Shown here: in pieces, positions 1 through 11,985 of the stretch
Layout of the letters: the number at the start of each line of letters is the position of its first letter
How positions within the stretch are numbered: position 1 is the first letter of the stretch
Source: Stictocephala bisonia
Taxonomy: Eukaryota > Arthropoda > Insecta > Hemiptera > Membracidae
Reading direction: 5' to 3'
Assembly (NCBI GenBank): GCA_035578905.1
Contig: JAQJVL010000426.1
Location: forward strand, 276,001 to 340,000
Length of the DNA stretch: 64,000 nt
The notes under the pieces: generated by a model
Seen by the model: only the letters and a program-made list of their open reading frames with translations
Database searches by the model: none
What the model was told of the DNA's origin: nothing
Position numbers and translations under genes: made by a program

Positions 1-3000
1 AAAATGGGCTAGGGGGAAAATTTAAAATGATTCTGGTTGGGGAAAGGGAGACTTTAAAAAATTAAATTTTAAAAACTTTTTTTATTGCCCTTTTTTTAAT
101 AACTATAATTTTTGGAAATTAAAGTTTAAAAAAACAAAAATTTTCATTAAATTTTTCTATGTAGGAAATTTTTAAAAATAACATTTTTTCCCAAAAAATT
201 TTATCAAAAATTTTCTTAAAGGGGTTTATTTTTAATTTTAAATGAACTGGTTTTTGGGCTAAATTGAAATTTATTATTTTAAAATTTTTAAAAAACCCCT
301 TTTAATTTTAAAAAAGTAAACCCCTTTTTTGTAAAAAATTTGAAACCCAAAAATTTTTTAGGTTTAAAAACCTGTCCAGTATTCAAACCCTTATTTTTTC
401 GGGGAATCCTGGGTTTTTAAAAAATTATCCAAATTCATTTTCGGGTTTCTTTTTTCACATTTAAACTGTTATGTGGGTAAATAGAGGTTTGAGATAAACC
501 TTTTCGGTTTTTTTTTGATTACAATTATTTAAATTTAACTTTGGTAACAAAATTTATTTAAATTTTTAATAAACCGAAGGATTAAAAAAAATTAGTAATC
601 CCTGGGTTTTAAACATTTGATATAATTTCTTAACACCTGAGTAATTTAAATTATTTTCTATAATATGTTGAGTAAATCAAATTTTTGAAAATTTTGGTTT
701 AAAAAGCCTTTCATTTTTGGCCCATTAAAAGAAAGTTTTTTCTGTTTGTTTCCAAAATTAACCCCAAGACCCAATTTAAAAAAGAAGGTTGCTGGTTTTT
801 GTTTTATTGTTTAAAACCTTTTTTAAAGGGGGGAATTTTTCTTGACTGTTTGGATAAACAGGGGGTTTTTGTTTACGTTTAAAAACCCCAAAATTTTTAA
901 AATTTAACATTTGTTTCAAAAAAGTTTGATGATTTTATTATTAACCCTTTTTCCTTTTGATTCACCCTTTTCCCCCTAACTTGTTTAACTTTTTGAAAAA
1001 CGTTAAACCCCCGGTTTTTTTGGAGAAAAAAAGAACAAGTCAAAAAGTTTTATAAAAAAAATTGTTAAAAGTGGAAAAAATGATTTACCCAAAATTAAAA
1101 ACGTAAAATTTTGCTTCTAATAAATTTTATCCAATTTCATTTTGGAGCTTTACACCAAAATAAAAACTATAATCAATGGTTTTTTGTTTTATAAAAGTTC
1201 AGCCCCTAAATTTCCTTTTTAAAACCCTTTAATTTTTTTTCAAAAATTATTTTTTGGGCCCTTTTCAGAAAGCTTTCCCCTTTTGGATTTTTCACCATTT
1301 AAAAAAGGAACGGGGGTTAAAAAAGGTTTTATGCCCCCAAATTTTTAAAGTTTTGCCTTTTGACCTTTTAATATAAATTTTTAAAACATATTTGAAAAAG
1401 CAAAAATTATTAGTTAAATGTTTTTATTTAAATTAAATTTGTAATTTGGGTTTTTGGGTTTTGATTTTTTAAAAATTTTTAGTTAAATGTTTCCCCTTTT
1501 TCACTTTTTAAACAGTAAAAATTTTTAAAAAAATTTATTCCCCAAATTTATTTAACACCCAAGTTCTTTTTACAACCCCTTTTAAAATTTTCTTTGGTAA
1601 AAAATTTTTATAAATTTTTTGGGTTGGTTTTTTATGCACCCTTTTAAAAGATTTTTGTTTAAAAAGTTTTTTCCATATTATTTATTTAAAGGTGTTTCCC
1701 GGGCACCTTTTAAACCCCAGTAAATTTGTTTCTGTAAATCAGTTTTGGGATGGAAAAAAACCCGAACATTTTTAACCCTGGGACCAAAAAAAGGGTTAAA
1801 TTATTTTTTGTCTCTTTGAGAAATTTCGATTCCCTGGTTTTAGGATTTTCCCTTTAAAAAGGAACATTTTTTAAAATTTTTTGGTTGCATTTTTCCCGGG
1901 GTTCCCCTGCATGAATTCAAACCTTTCCCCTAGAAAATTTTTTGTTTTCAACAGGGGAAACCCCCAAAATTTAATTTTAAAATGTTTTATTTATTACCCT
2001 TTGATAATAAAAATTGTTTGGCTTAGTTTATTACAAATTTTTAGGTTTAAAAGTTTTTTAAACCCATTTTTTAAATAGTTTTGTTTTTTTATTTCCTTTA
2101 CCCCTTTTAAAGTTATTTCAGTTTCCTTTTAAAAGGAATTGTTTTTTAAAAATTTTTGGGGCCAAAACAGTTTAAATGATTTTGGGACCAAAAAATATTT
2201 TGTTTTCAAATGGGTTTTTTAGCAAATTTTTCTTTCCAACCTTTTTAGGTTTCCCCATTATTAAAAAAGTAACTTTTTTAAACCTTTTGTTTTGAAATTT
2301 TCCCCCAATTTGTATTAAACCCGGAAATTTTTTAAATTGCCCCTTTTAAAAAGTTTTCATTTTTTTATTTAAGTTTTGGCCCCTAAAGGGTTTTTTGAAA
2401 TTTTTTTTTTAATTTATTTTAAATTTTTTGTTCTTTTGTTTAATTGGGTTGTGTTAATTAAACCAACAGTGGTTTTTTGATTTAAAATTAAAAAGTTATG
2501 GTTGGGGGTTCATTTGTTCACAAATTTTTTTGTTTTTTCCCGGTTTCCAATTTACCCAAATTTTTAAATGAAATTTTTTAAACAGTTGGAAAAAGGGTGG
2601 GTTTTTTATCCCATTTTAAAAATAAATGTTTTTAAAATTTTGGGGCCTTTTTTAGTTTGGGGGCTTTTAAGTGGCCCTTTTTAAAAAGTAATAGTTTTTT
2701 GGCCTTGGGGTTTTTTCCCCTTTTTAAAGGCCCTTTCCCATTTTTAATTTTTATTTTGCATTGTTTATAAAAAAGGTTTTTGCACTTTATTTGTTAAAAT
2801 TTCAAATATTATTAAAAAACCCGGCCCCGGTTTTTTTTATTTAATTTTTACTAAAATTAAATTTTTGGGTTAAAATTTTTATGTTTGATTTTTTAAAGGT
2901 TTAATTTTGGTTTAAATGTTTTATGGCAATTTTTTAATTTAAAGCCCAGTGTTTTACCTTTTTTAAAATTGTAAAAATGTTGTTGGCTTGGGTTTGGGGG

Positions 3001-5264
3001 CACTTTAAAATTTGTAAAAATGTTTGGGGGATTTGGCCCCTTAAAATTTGGGAAAAAGTTTTTGTTGGGGTTTTTTGGACCTTTAAACATTTTTTGTGTT
3101 TATGGGGGGAGGGGGCCTTTTTAAAAATTGTAACGTTTTTGGGGGTTAGTTTAGGACCTTTAAAATTTGTTAAACCCCCTTTAAAGGGTTGGGGGAACCA
3201 ATAAATTTAAAATTTTGTAACGTTTTTGTTGAGGTTTAGGACCTAAACAGTTGCCTGTTAAAGGGTTGGGGGCCTTAAAACTTGTAACGTTTTTGTTGGG
3301 TTTTTTGGACCTTTAAAATTTTCGTTAAAATGGGGTTTTTGGGGGACCTTTTTAAAAATTGTAATTGTTGTGTTTGGTTGGAAAATTTTTAAACCTTTCT
3401 ATGGGGGGGGTTGAATATTTTAAACTTGTAATTATGGGGGGGTTGGGTCAAACATTTGAGTAAAGTTGGGGTTTTTGGATTTACCTTAAAATGTCCTTAT
3501 GGGTGGGTTAAATCTTTAAACAAATTTATTGGGTTGTGGGGGTTTTTTTGGGGGCCCTTTTCATTTATGGGTAAAAAGGTTTTTGCCCTTTTATTGTAAA
3601 TGCCTGCTAGTGATTAAATTGGAGTAATTATTTTTGGGTAAACCCTTTGGGCCAAATTTTATTAAAGTGTTTATTTCCCAAAAAAGAAAAGGGTTGTCAA
3701 ATCTTTTCCCTAAACTTTAAAGTTTCTTGTGACAACCCTTATTTATAAAAATTTTTTTGCTGTTTTTGCATTTTTAGTTAAAACCTTTTTATTAAAATTA
3801 ATTTTTTTAAAAGGGCCCTTTGTTTCAAATTTTTTTTGCCCCTTTTTTTTGTTAAAAAACTTTTATTACATATTTTAAAAAAATAAATTTTGTTTTTGGG
3901 CAAATCAAAATTGTATTTAATTACAGAAATTTTATTAAGAAAAAAAATTTAAAAAAAATTTTTTTCAATCAGGGAAAATTTATACTAAAAATTAATTAAA
4001 GGTTTTTATTCCAATTTTTAAAAAATAATATGTTGTTTAAAAGAAAATATTAAATTTTAATTAAATTTTTAATCCAAAATTTAAAATGTTATTTTTTCAA
4101 ATCAAATTTATCCCAAATTTTATTTATTAAAATTACAATTATTAAAAAATTATTTTTTTTAAAAAGGGGTTTTGATTAAAAAATTTTTCCAACCCGAGGG
4201 ATTCCCCCAAAAAAAGCCCTTTTTTCAAAACAGATTTGGGGCCCTTATTATTTGTTAACCTTTCAGGTTCCGAAATTTTTAAATTTAACATGGTTTTCAA
4301 AATTAAGCACCAAAATTTTTGTTAAATTTTTTTTACCTTTTACCCCGTTAAATTTTTTGTTTTTTATTTCACTAAATTTTATTTAACAGGCCTTTCATGT
4401 GTTTTACCTTTTTCTAGTAAAATGGGCTGTTTAAGAAAACTTTAAAATTTTATGGGAAATTAAAAAAAAATGGAACATGTTTTTAAATTTTTAAAAGGAT
4501 AATTTTTTTATTTAAATTTTTTTGAATTAATTTTAACTTTTTTTGTAAAACTTTTATAGGGAAAATTTAAAAATTGTTAATTTTAAACAAAGGGCATGTT
4601 TTCAAATTTAGGGGGTTTGATACTTTAAAAAATTCAAAATTTTTTTTTATTGTTTTTTTTTAATTTTTTAATAAATTTTTCCTTTTTTTAAAACCCTTTT
4701 TATTGTTTCACCCTTTCTGTAAAATTTTTTTTCTTTATTCCTAATTTTTAAATTTAAAAGTTTTATGTGTTTTTTCCTTTTAGTTAATTTTTTTTTCAAA
4801 TCAAAGGTCCCAAATTAAAAAATTTTTTGTGTAATTTTTAAAAGTAATTTTTTTGCAAATTTAAATTTTCAATAAATTGTTTAAAACCGCCAGGATTCCT
4901 TTTTTTTAAAAAAATATTTGGGGGGAAAATCGGGACCCCATTTAAGTTAAACCTTTTTATGGATTTCCCATTAAAACTAGAACACAAAACCCGTTTTTAT
5001 AAATATTAATTTAAGGGGCATTTTTCAAATTATTAAAAAATAAAATTTTTTTCAAAATTATACTTTACTTCATGTTTATTATTCACCCCAGATTAAATAG
5101 TAATTTTTGTTTTAAATTTTTCCCAATTTTAAACATTTTTATTAAAGAAATTATTTAAAATTTGTTCTTTTTTAGCAAACCCGGTTTATTCAAAAACATT
5201 TATAAAAATGTTTTAAGGGGGCCCATTTTTAAAAAGTAAAAATTTTTTAAAAAAATAATTTTCT
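1..5264 (+). other. Low-fidelity duplicate of 29.6-34.65 kb (assembly artefact)
   Basis: This block is dominated by runs of A, T, G and C and looks unlike the rest of the window, yet it is colinear with 29607-34648. Anchors in order: positions 47-150 match 29607-29720; 841-990 match 30391-30540; 1260-1330 match 30790-30850; 1805-1948 match the coiled-coil exon at 31311-31460; 2960-3560 match the 36-bp minisatellite; 4180-4390 match 33590-33780; 5140-5264 match 34540-34648. Length is nearly preserved (about 5.2 versus 5.04 kb), but mixed bases are replaced by homopolymers. Real mutation would not do this, so I infer an unpolished long-read contig or haplotig placed beside a gap. Short frames here (for example at 1881 and 2977) have no meaning. 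Confidence 0.88.
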
Positions 5265-5764
5265 NNNNNNNNNNNNNNNNNNNNNNNNNNNNNNNNNNNN
5301 NNNNNNNNNNNNNNNNNNNNNNNNNNNNNNNNNNNNNNNNNNNNNNNNNNNNNNNNNNNNNNNNNNNNNNNNNNNNNNNNNNNNNNNNNNNNNNNNNNNN
5401 NNNNNNNNNNNNNNNNNNNNNNNNNNNNNNNNNNNNNNNNNNNNNNNNNNNNNNNNNNNNNNNNNNNNNNNNNNNNNNNNNNNNNNNNNNNNNNNNNNNN
5501 NNNNNNNNNNNNNNNNNNNNNNNNNNNNNNNNNNNNNNNNNNNNNNNNNNNNNNNNNNNNNNNNNNNNNNNNNNNNNNNNNNNNNNNNNNNNNNNNNNNN
5601 NNNNNNNNNNNNNNNNNNNNNNNNNNNNNNNNNNNNNNNNNNNNNNNNNNNNNNNNNNNNNNNNNNNNNNNNNNNNNNNNNNNNNNNNNNNNNNNNNNNN
5701 NNNNNNNNNNNNNNNNNNNNNNNNNNNNNNNNNNNNNNNNNNNNNNNNNNNNNNNNNNNNNNNN
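5265..5764. other. Assembly gap (500 N)
   Basis: Exactly 500 consecutive N characters, a conventional placeholder for a gap of unknown size. The low-fidelity block abuts its left side, and about 35 bases of similar homopolymer-rich sequence follow on its right. Apparent open frames across it are artefacts. Confidence 0.99.
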
Positions 5765-6099
5765 ATTTTTAAAAACCAAAAAAAATTAGAAAAATGTTTT
5801 GCGTACAATATTACGTTGTTATTGGTTGTAAAATGATGCTGGACAATGTTTATTGTTTATTTTTTTGGATTTATCATTTATTATTTACTCTTAGTTTTAT
5901 TCTTAATAATAATTCTTATAATAATAATTGCATTTGTTAGACCAAAGCAATGATTTTGTTTAATTTGTATAGTAATTTCTTTTGCATTAATTAATGTATT
6001 TAATTTAATAAATTTGAGTTTCTGTTCTTATTTCTGTAGTATTTTTTTACACAACTTATATCAATCTACTCAGAATTAAATACTAAACAAATAATGTAC
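5765..6099. other. AT-rich spacer after the gap
   Basis: The first 35 or so bases still look smoothed. The rest is ordinary AT-rich DNA with no coding or repeat signal that I recognise. Confidence 0.6.
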
Positions 6100-6480
6100 G
6101 AAAGTTGTGTGCCTTTGTAACCAATTTAACAACGTTTCTGTACACTAAACTGAGAAAAACTGAATTTTTTTGTCCTAATATCCCAATTTTAACCCGGATT
6201 ACTCAAAAACTACTTAAGGTACAGTTCTCAAACCTATTTTTTATTAGCTTTTCCATGTGAAAATACATATGAAATCAAGGAATTTCAATCCTAATATACC
6301 TTTTCATAAGTTATGTACAATATTATTTCATTTTTTGCCCATGAACCATGACGAAATCTTTCGATGGCTGTAACTCGCTAACGAAGCGTTTTTGGACCTA
6401 TGTTTATATGACATTTTTTCATTGTTTTTAGTAGTAGAATATGCTATAGAAGTGGGGGGAGAACGTCATGAATCACCCTG
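6100..6480 (-). mobile_element. Tc1/mariner (IS630)-type element remnant, one end
   Basis: The right edge reads as a mariner-type terminus: on the minus strand it begins CAGGGTGATTCATGACG directly after a TA at 6481-6482. The neighbouring sequence is the AT-rich, phrase-like non-coding DNA typical of degraded mariner ends. The terminus resembles the CAGAGTGAGTTTTATG end of the fuller element at 44029-45970, which suggests the same superfamily. No matching opposite end and no transposase frame were found, so it is probably a truncated or internally deleted copy. The left limit is approximate. Confidence 0.5.
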
Positions 6481-6489
6481 TATATTTAT

Positions 6490-6636
6490 TACAACTGTCT
6501 GATATTATATGCTCAATTTCAACAAACTCCTGTCTATTCTGAAGATAATATTCAAACCACTTTAGCTCTTTTCCAATAATTCCTAATTTTGCTAGTGTTT
6601 TTATAAGTTCTTATTAAGGGACACGCTGTCAAAGGT
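6490..6636 (-). pseudogene. Non-LTR retrotransposon reverse transcriptase fragment
   Basis: The minus strand contains a short reverse-transcriptase-like piece. FDSVSLNKN is followed, after a frame change, by LAKLGIIGKELKWFEYYL and QNRQEFVEI. This is the order seen in non-LTR retrotransposon RTs, where a catalytic-core helix with AFD.VSH is followed by GI.G..L.WF.SYL..R.Q.V.I. The piece is about 50 codons of an enzyme of many hundreds and contains a frameshift, so it is dead. It abuts a SINE copy on one side and mariner-like debris on the other. Confidence 0.65.
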
Positions 6637-6650
6637 GAAAGGCACTAGAC

Positions 6651-6992
6651 TGAGTTTGACTTATGCTCAGAAAGGGCCATTTACTAATAGCCCAATAGCC
6701 AGTGCAATCAAGAGACTTCCAGCTTTATGTGGAATCTAAACCATGTAGTATTGGTCTGATTTTCAGCTAATTGATAAACCTGATACTCACTTTTCTTCCC
6801 TACACAATATCCTGACACTGACTAACACCTAACTTAAAGACCCAAGACTTCTGTAGTAGTGTCCATGCTGACAGCAACCATTGAGTGGACGCCATCTTGG
6901 CATTAAGAGAACCGAGTATTAAACCTTTCGCCTACAATCTCCACAACAATTTGTCTCCAAGTAGCTCAGTTACAGCACTGCGCCACTAGTGC
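6651..6992 (-). repeat. SINE-like family C copy
   Basis: One of about nine copies in this window of a roughly 430-bp family. Diagnostic segments on the plus strand are a run ending TTATTAATAGCCCAA, a central ACGTGGTTCGGATTCC-like motif seen on the minus strand, and ATTAAGAGGACCGAG near the far end. The element's own sense is minus, with a box-A-like TAGTGGCGCAGTGCTG head at the right end. Here that head runs directly into the 49-bp tandem array at 6944-7304. The left end is truncated. Confidence 0.75.
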
Positions 6993-7304
6993 CAACAATT
7001 TGTCTCCTAGTAGCTCAGTTACAGCACTATGCCACTAGTGCCAACAATTTGTCTCCAAGTAGCTCAGTTACAGCACCGCGCCACTAGTGCCAACAATTTG
7101 TCTCCAAGTAGCTCAGTTACAGCACTGCGGCACTTGTGCCACTAGTGCCAACAATTTGTCTCCAAGTAGCTCAGTTACAGCACTGTGCCACTAGTGCCAA
7201 CAATTTGTCTCCTAGTAGCTCAGTTACAGAACTGTGCCACTAGTGCCAACAATTTGTCTCCAAGTAGCTCAGTTACAGCACTGCGGCACTAGTGCCAACA
7301 ATTT
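6944..7304. repeat. 49-bp tandem array built from a SINE head
   Basis: About seven head-to-tail units start at 6944, 6993, 7042, 7091, 7149, 7198, 7247 and 7296. The period is 49 bp except for one longer unit, in which the CACTxGTGC motif is doubled. Each unit contains CAACAATTTGTCTCC, TAGCTCAGTTACAGCACTG and GCCACTAGTGC. The same segment ends every full-length family C SINE (compare 21236-21279 and 36930-36967), so the array arose by amplifying the promoter-bearing head of the adjacent SINE. Confidence 0.9.
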
Positions 7305-7889
7305 TAGTAATCAACGAGTTAGGACATTAATTCCTTTCTCATAAATTAGAATGAACTAATTTACTTTTAACATGGTAAGATGTCTTTGAGCTGTGTCAGG
7401 AATTTCTTTTCTTGACAGATATGTAACATAAGAACTAATCAACATAAATGAGCTAATGCTAAACTGCTAGTTACAATTAAATGTGTTAATATCTTTGAGG
7501 TTTGAAAATAAAGCTACTACAATTCTTTGTTGTTAGCTGATTTTTGAAGGATAGACAAATTTATACAAATTATTAAAAACTCTAGAGGAAGATCAGGATA
7601 AGGAAAACTACTGAATATAAATGACAAGTTAGAAAAGTAAATTCCTATCCTCTCCACAGGATCAATGTGATTTGGAACCTGAGAGATTGCTTCCAGTATT
7701 GTAAATTTACCTCAAGTAATGTAAGGCATTATGTAATAAGATATCTCAAATTCTTGTAAGTATGCAATCTCAGAAATAAAATGAGTTTATGATATTACAT
7801 AGAAAAAAATGTAGTACAGTGTTAATCATACATTTTATTTTTATTATATGTGTGATAACATTTTGCTTGTCAAGATATGTATGGATATG
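7305..7889. other. AT-rich stretch, no gene seen
   Basis: No splice-flanked coding segment, transposase or RT motif. The 62-codon frame at 7789-7977 is hydrophobic and AT-rich, overlaps repeat family G, and is not convincing. Confidence 0.5.
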
Positions 7890-8105
7890 TGCATTGATTT
7901 TATTTACACACAGATTGATTTGTCATCCAATGCTAACTTATCTGTCTCTAATTATCAGCTGTTTTGTGGTCCAGTAGTGGAGCGCTAGTGTAGTCCCATG
8001 TAAAAGTAATGCAGTTTAAACCATCTATAGTGGCAGACCTCACTAACTAACCAAATTACTGGTACAAATATTCCCATTAAATGAAATATGCCTATCTATT
8101 TTCAA
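7890..8105 (+). repeat. Dispersed repeat family G copy 1
   Basis: Shares a core with 53410-53605 and, inverted, with 52455-52660. The core has ATCAGCTGTTTTGTGG, then GGAGCGCTAGTGTAG, CCATGTAAA, AATGCAGTTTAAACCA and ACTAACTAAC, followed by TATTCCCATTA. The three copies are clearly homologous but diverged. No coding capacity and no certain termini, so the class is unknown; it may be a MITE or LTR fragment. Confidence 0.75.
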
Positions 8106-9140
8106 ATAATATTATCAAGTAACTTTTTATTGGTGAATGAGTATAATGAATTTAGACATATGCCTCCAAGTTGAAAAAAGGTAAAATATAAGATTTTATG
8201 ATGTTACACAAAACACTTTTAGGAATTCAAATGAAGAATATATTAATTAATTGTTAGAGTGTTTTATGTAGGGAATAAATAGCCTATATATTATGTAAAG
8301 AAACAATAATTTTCATATATCTCGTATAGTAAAGATATTTCTCAAACTGGATGTTTTTATAGAAATATATTACTATCACACCGCATAAATACACTTAATA
8401 CACGGTGGGTATTTTCTACTCTATAAAACCCTTCTGGCATAGAGTATGCTGTGAAGGCAAGTGGTCTGATTGTGTAGGTGTTTTGATCGATACGCAGTCA
8501 ATAATAAATGTGCTGCCTGATCAATATAAGACTCTCCGCTTAGGCAATCAACGCAGCTACTGCATAACACAGTAGCGTAACGGGAGTGTGCATAGGATTA
8601 TCTTGGCAGTTTTACTATTAATTGCCATGCAATGTTACTAAAACAGTATAAATTTTATCGTTTGAGTACATTTCTAAGCTTCAGTGCAATATATAAGAAG
8701 CATATTTTACAGCAAGTATGAGAGATTAGAAAAATGTTGAATGAGTGTGTATGGTCTCTATGACCTCCTTTTGGTGACCGAGATCCCAGAAATTATAATC
8801 GATTAACAGTTAGTTTAGTAACCAGGCAATCAACATTACTAAAATTTTTCATAAAATCTAAACTTACGGTACAAATAATATACCTCATTGAACTATAAAA
8901 CATTGATATTTTATTTTTCCCCAGTATGTTTCATAATTTCTTATTCCTAACTCTATTTTCCATTCAGATCATTCATATGGTGTATATTGGATTTTGCTGG
9001 TTATGTGTTGCTGGTTATGGTTAGGTGTTAAGAGAGGACTGCTTAGTGTAAACCTCACAAAATAAAGACATTTTTCATTTCACGAACAATACTACAAAAT
9101 ATTCAAATAGAATGAAAGGTGGTAATATAAGTTGTCTATA
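8106..9140. other. Unassigned stretch
   Basis: Mostly AT-rich. The segment at about 8400-8620 is less AT-rich, with several short mixed motifs, and may be part of an unrecognised repeat, but I see no second copy in the window and no frame. Confidence 0.5.
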
Positions 9141-9290
9141 AGAATTTGCAGATGTATTGGGTCAGAAACCAAAGCTTTAGACTAAGAAATGCACGGTCTA
9201 GAGTTCGAATCCACTCTGACCTGACCGTCAGTACTTGACTCAAAATAAATTCATGTACAGGTACTATTTGAACTGAAAAGTAAAGTTTCT
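9141..9290 (+). repeat. tRNA-derived SINE family B, diverged copy
   Basis: Aligns with the SINE at 14819-14992. It has a box-B-like GAGTTCGAATCC, then CTGACCTGACCGTCAGTA where the intact copy has GAGCCAACGGTCGGTA, then ATAAATTCATGTACAGG where the intact copy has ATAAAGTTGATGCACAGG. Box A is degraded. This is an old, inactive copy. Confidence 0.6.
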
Positions 9291-9829
9291 TATGAAAAAG
9301 TCTATTAAATTTACATTTCCCTCACCTTAAATAATCTTTCTCTTCTCCATTAGTTATTTTTATTCCATTCTCACACTTTCAAACGACATCGTTAACATTA
9401 AAAAAAATATTTTGTTGCTTTTAGGTATCACAATCATATGACTTGAAAAACTTAAACAGTTTGCTCGTTTTGCCCTTACATATTTATTCCTCTCTCACCA
9501 GGAAATCATTTTAAACCATTTACACTAAGTACATCCTATATATTAAAACAATCGGATCATTTAGATCACTCACTTTCTGGACTTATTAATTGACCGATTT
9601 GATAAAATTTTTTTATTCAAAAGATAATTTTGATTTCCAAGTCGTAATGGAGATAGACTTTTGAAATTCGCATAGGGTTTTGCCCTACACAGCTTCAAAG
9701 TTGCAATGTTATTCTTATGGAGATTAATTTTAATTGGCCAGCTGACGGCATAAAAAAAATTTAATTGGTCCAAATAATTTGTTAGGTTAAACATAGTGAG
9801 CAGTAAAATATTAAGTTAATTATAAAAGA
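9291..9829. other. Unassigned AT-rich stretch
   Basis: No gene supported. The 74-codon minus frame at 9570-9794 matches nothing I recognise. An 18-base run CAATGTTATTCTTATGGA near 9703 also occurs inside the Helitron at 62615-63182, so transposon debris is possible. Confidence 0.45.
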
Positions 9830-10119
9830 GCGTTAATACATGTCTGTCTGTGTGTATGTTATCATCAGCTATTAAAAAACGTTTGAAATATTCTTAGTAA
9901 TAACATTGGTTGTTTATAATTATTATACTATAAGTAGAGTGCAGATCAACTACAGTGAGTGAGCTACTGTAAATGAATTTATATAATGTGATTTTACTTA
10001 ATACAGTTGAATTACTAATATTTGAAGTCAAAAGTTTCATGCCGAGGTTGAAGGTCAAGGTGTCATGAGTGCAGCTTGTGACAGGGTTGGCACATGAAGC
10101 GTGCAGGGGTAACTCCTAG
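9830..10119 (+). mobile_element. Helitron-type non-autonomous element, 3' end
   Basis: Plus-strand sequence aligns with the 3' half of the Helitron on the minus strand at 62615-63182. Shared landmarks are GTGAGTGAxxTACTGTAAAT, CATGCCGAGGxxGAAGG, GGTTGGCAC and a short hairpin (CACATGAAGCGTGC), followed by a terminal CTAG at 10116-10119. A hairpin about 10 bases before CTRR is the known Helitron 3' signature. The next base is C rather than T, and the 5' end is not identifiable, so this is a diverged or truncated copy. Confidence 0.65.
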
Positions 10120-11159
10120 CATAAAATAAAAATGAAAAACAATGCCCTTGTCACTTTTTTTCACAATCCAATGTCTTCATTCTTCTCATTTTCTATTCAC
10201 AATATTGCTTTCTTTTTTGTTAGTCTATTCAATATCTAATGGATAATTTACACTTAATTCTACTTAAATATTATTAAGTAGACACATTAATCTGTACCGT
10301 GTCGATTTATTATCCAAATCGATATGAATTCCTGATATTTTTCTAAATTTTCCTGAATGCTTCTTTTTACAATTACTTTTAGTAAACTGATTGTTTCCCT
10401 TTATTCCACTCATCACCTAATACCATAGTATTTTAAATACACATATTTTTATTCAAGTATGCAATTTAACTATCTTATTAGTTTCCCTTATTGTTCACCT
10501 GTTACCATTTTCCAGTAGATTTAAGCCGTTCCTCAAGTCTTATCATCTCATTTTTGTAATACCAACACGAGAGGTCCAAATATTTGACAAACTGGCTTGG
10601 AATAACATGGAAGAAAAATACTGTCTGAATAAGAGGGTTAAAGCACACTTGCGATGTAGGACCGTAGATTATTTTTTGAGCATCATGGTGAATATTGGTT
10701 TACTAACAAAAACAATGTCAACATTTATATCTAAGGCATATTTAAGGAATGTCAAGTTAAACATACATATACAGCTAATAGGTTGAAACATTTTGAGTAT
10801 CTACTGTTAAACGAGTCTGAAATTTTTTAAAACATAGACTCAGAATGATGTACATAGCGCATCATGGTCTACTAACATAAAAATACCAAGTCACTATCAG
10901 TGTTGAAATGAACGATAGTGTACTACCTCATAAGCCAGATACAAAGCTAAGGACTGTCAGTTGAGATCAAGCCAGGAATGGTACTTTTTCTGTGCAAATG
11001 TATTAGAGGCTCTGGTCTGTGGGAGGATCCACCTTAAATAAATGGTGTTCAGCTTGAGGGGTGGAAGTTGATAGGATCAGTGTTCCTTTTATATTTTACG
11101 TAAAAACATCTGCTTCCTTACTGAATGCAAAGCCCTGAAGCTCAGAAGAAAGAGAATTT
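10120..11159. other. Unassigned AT-rich stretch
   Basis: No convincing gene, repeat end or RNA. Short frames only. Confidence 0.5.
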
Positions 11160-11430
11160 TCTGGATGGATATATTTTTATGAAATTTAGTATGAATGTGT
11201 ATTTAGCCAATATCACCAGCATAGTTATCTACGTTTTTGAATTTTTTTTATTTGTATGGTCAAAAAACATGATTTGACTAGTTTTTGAGTTATGGAAAAA
11301 AAAATATATATTTGAGAATCAAACTGGTAATTTTCAAAGTTTTTATTTTTTTTAGTGTTTAATATGGGGGAAAGTTTGTGCCAATTCTTAGGAACTATTG
11401 ATTTGTATTTTATTTACTGCACATAGGTGT
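11160..11430 (+). repeat. Dispersed repeat family H copy
   Basis: Contains TTTTTATGAAATTTAGTATG and GTGTATTTAGCCAATATC, matching the reverse complement of about 27760-27880. GGCACAAACTTTC-type sequence (minus strand) also occurs at 27405. Long simple AT phrases of this type are common in non-coding DNA of Tc1/mariner or Helitron elements. No terminus resolved. Confidence 0.5.
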
Positions 11431-11985
11431 ACAGTACATTTAAGTACATATAAATAACTGGATATAAAGAAATAAACATATAAGGAATGCATGTAGTAAA
11501 CATTAAAATTAACAAATAGTTAGATATTAAAAATTAGGATGTACAAAAAAATCCCACCCAACAAGGTTTAACCTTAACCCGTCATCAGTCAAGGGGTAAT
11601 AAAAAATCTCTTTACAATAGTTGTTACATTAAAAAATATTTATTAGTTAATCTAGAACATCGCCATTCCAGCAATGCTTTATTTATATTATCCTCTCCAC
11701 ATGTTTTTTGTGTATTCGCGTAAATAATAGAGAAGGGGGTAGTGGGGGAAGAAATCACCACTCCTATATATTTTGCCAGTTAATCGTTTTCTCCCCACGC
11801 AACCAGTTTCGTCTCAGGAGTAAAGATTAGTTTCCTCAGTATGCTACAATATATGTTCTTAAGTCTTGACCGTTTTTTAACCTATAACTATTTGCGTACT
11901 ACTAGTTAGTTGTGTTTTATTATATTTGTAATTGTAAATAAATAGTTTTTATTTGTATAAACCTAGAATTGTCAAAATAATTTGT
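11431..11985. other. Unassigned stretch upstream of the piggyBac-like remnant
   Basis: AT-rich with a modestly G-rich patch at about 11725-11830. It may be the eroded body or flank of the element whose cysteine-rich tail lies at 11986, but no transposase catalytic motif is visible. Confidence 0.4.

Noticed and set aside
1881..3204. Open frames in the low-fidelity block
   Set aside because: The sequence is an erroneous copy of 31-33 kb; frames there are artefacts, including those in the smoothed minisatellite.
5200..5808. Two long minus-strand open frames
   Set aside because: They consist almost wholly of the N gap, translated as unknown residues.
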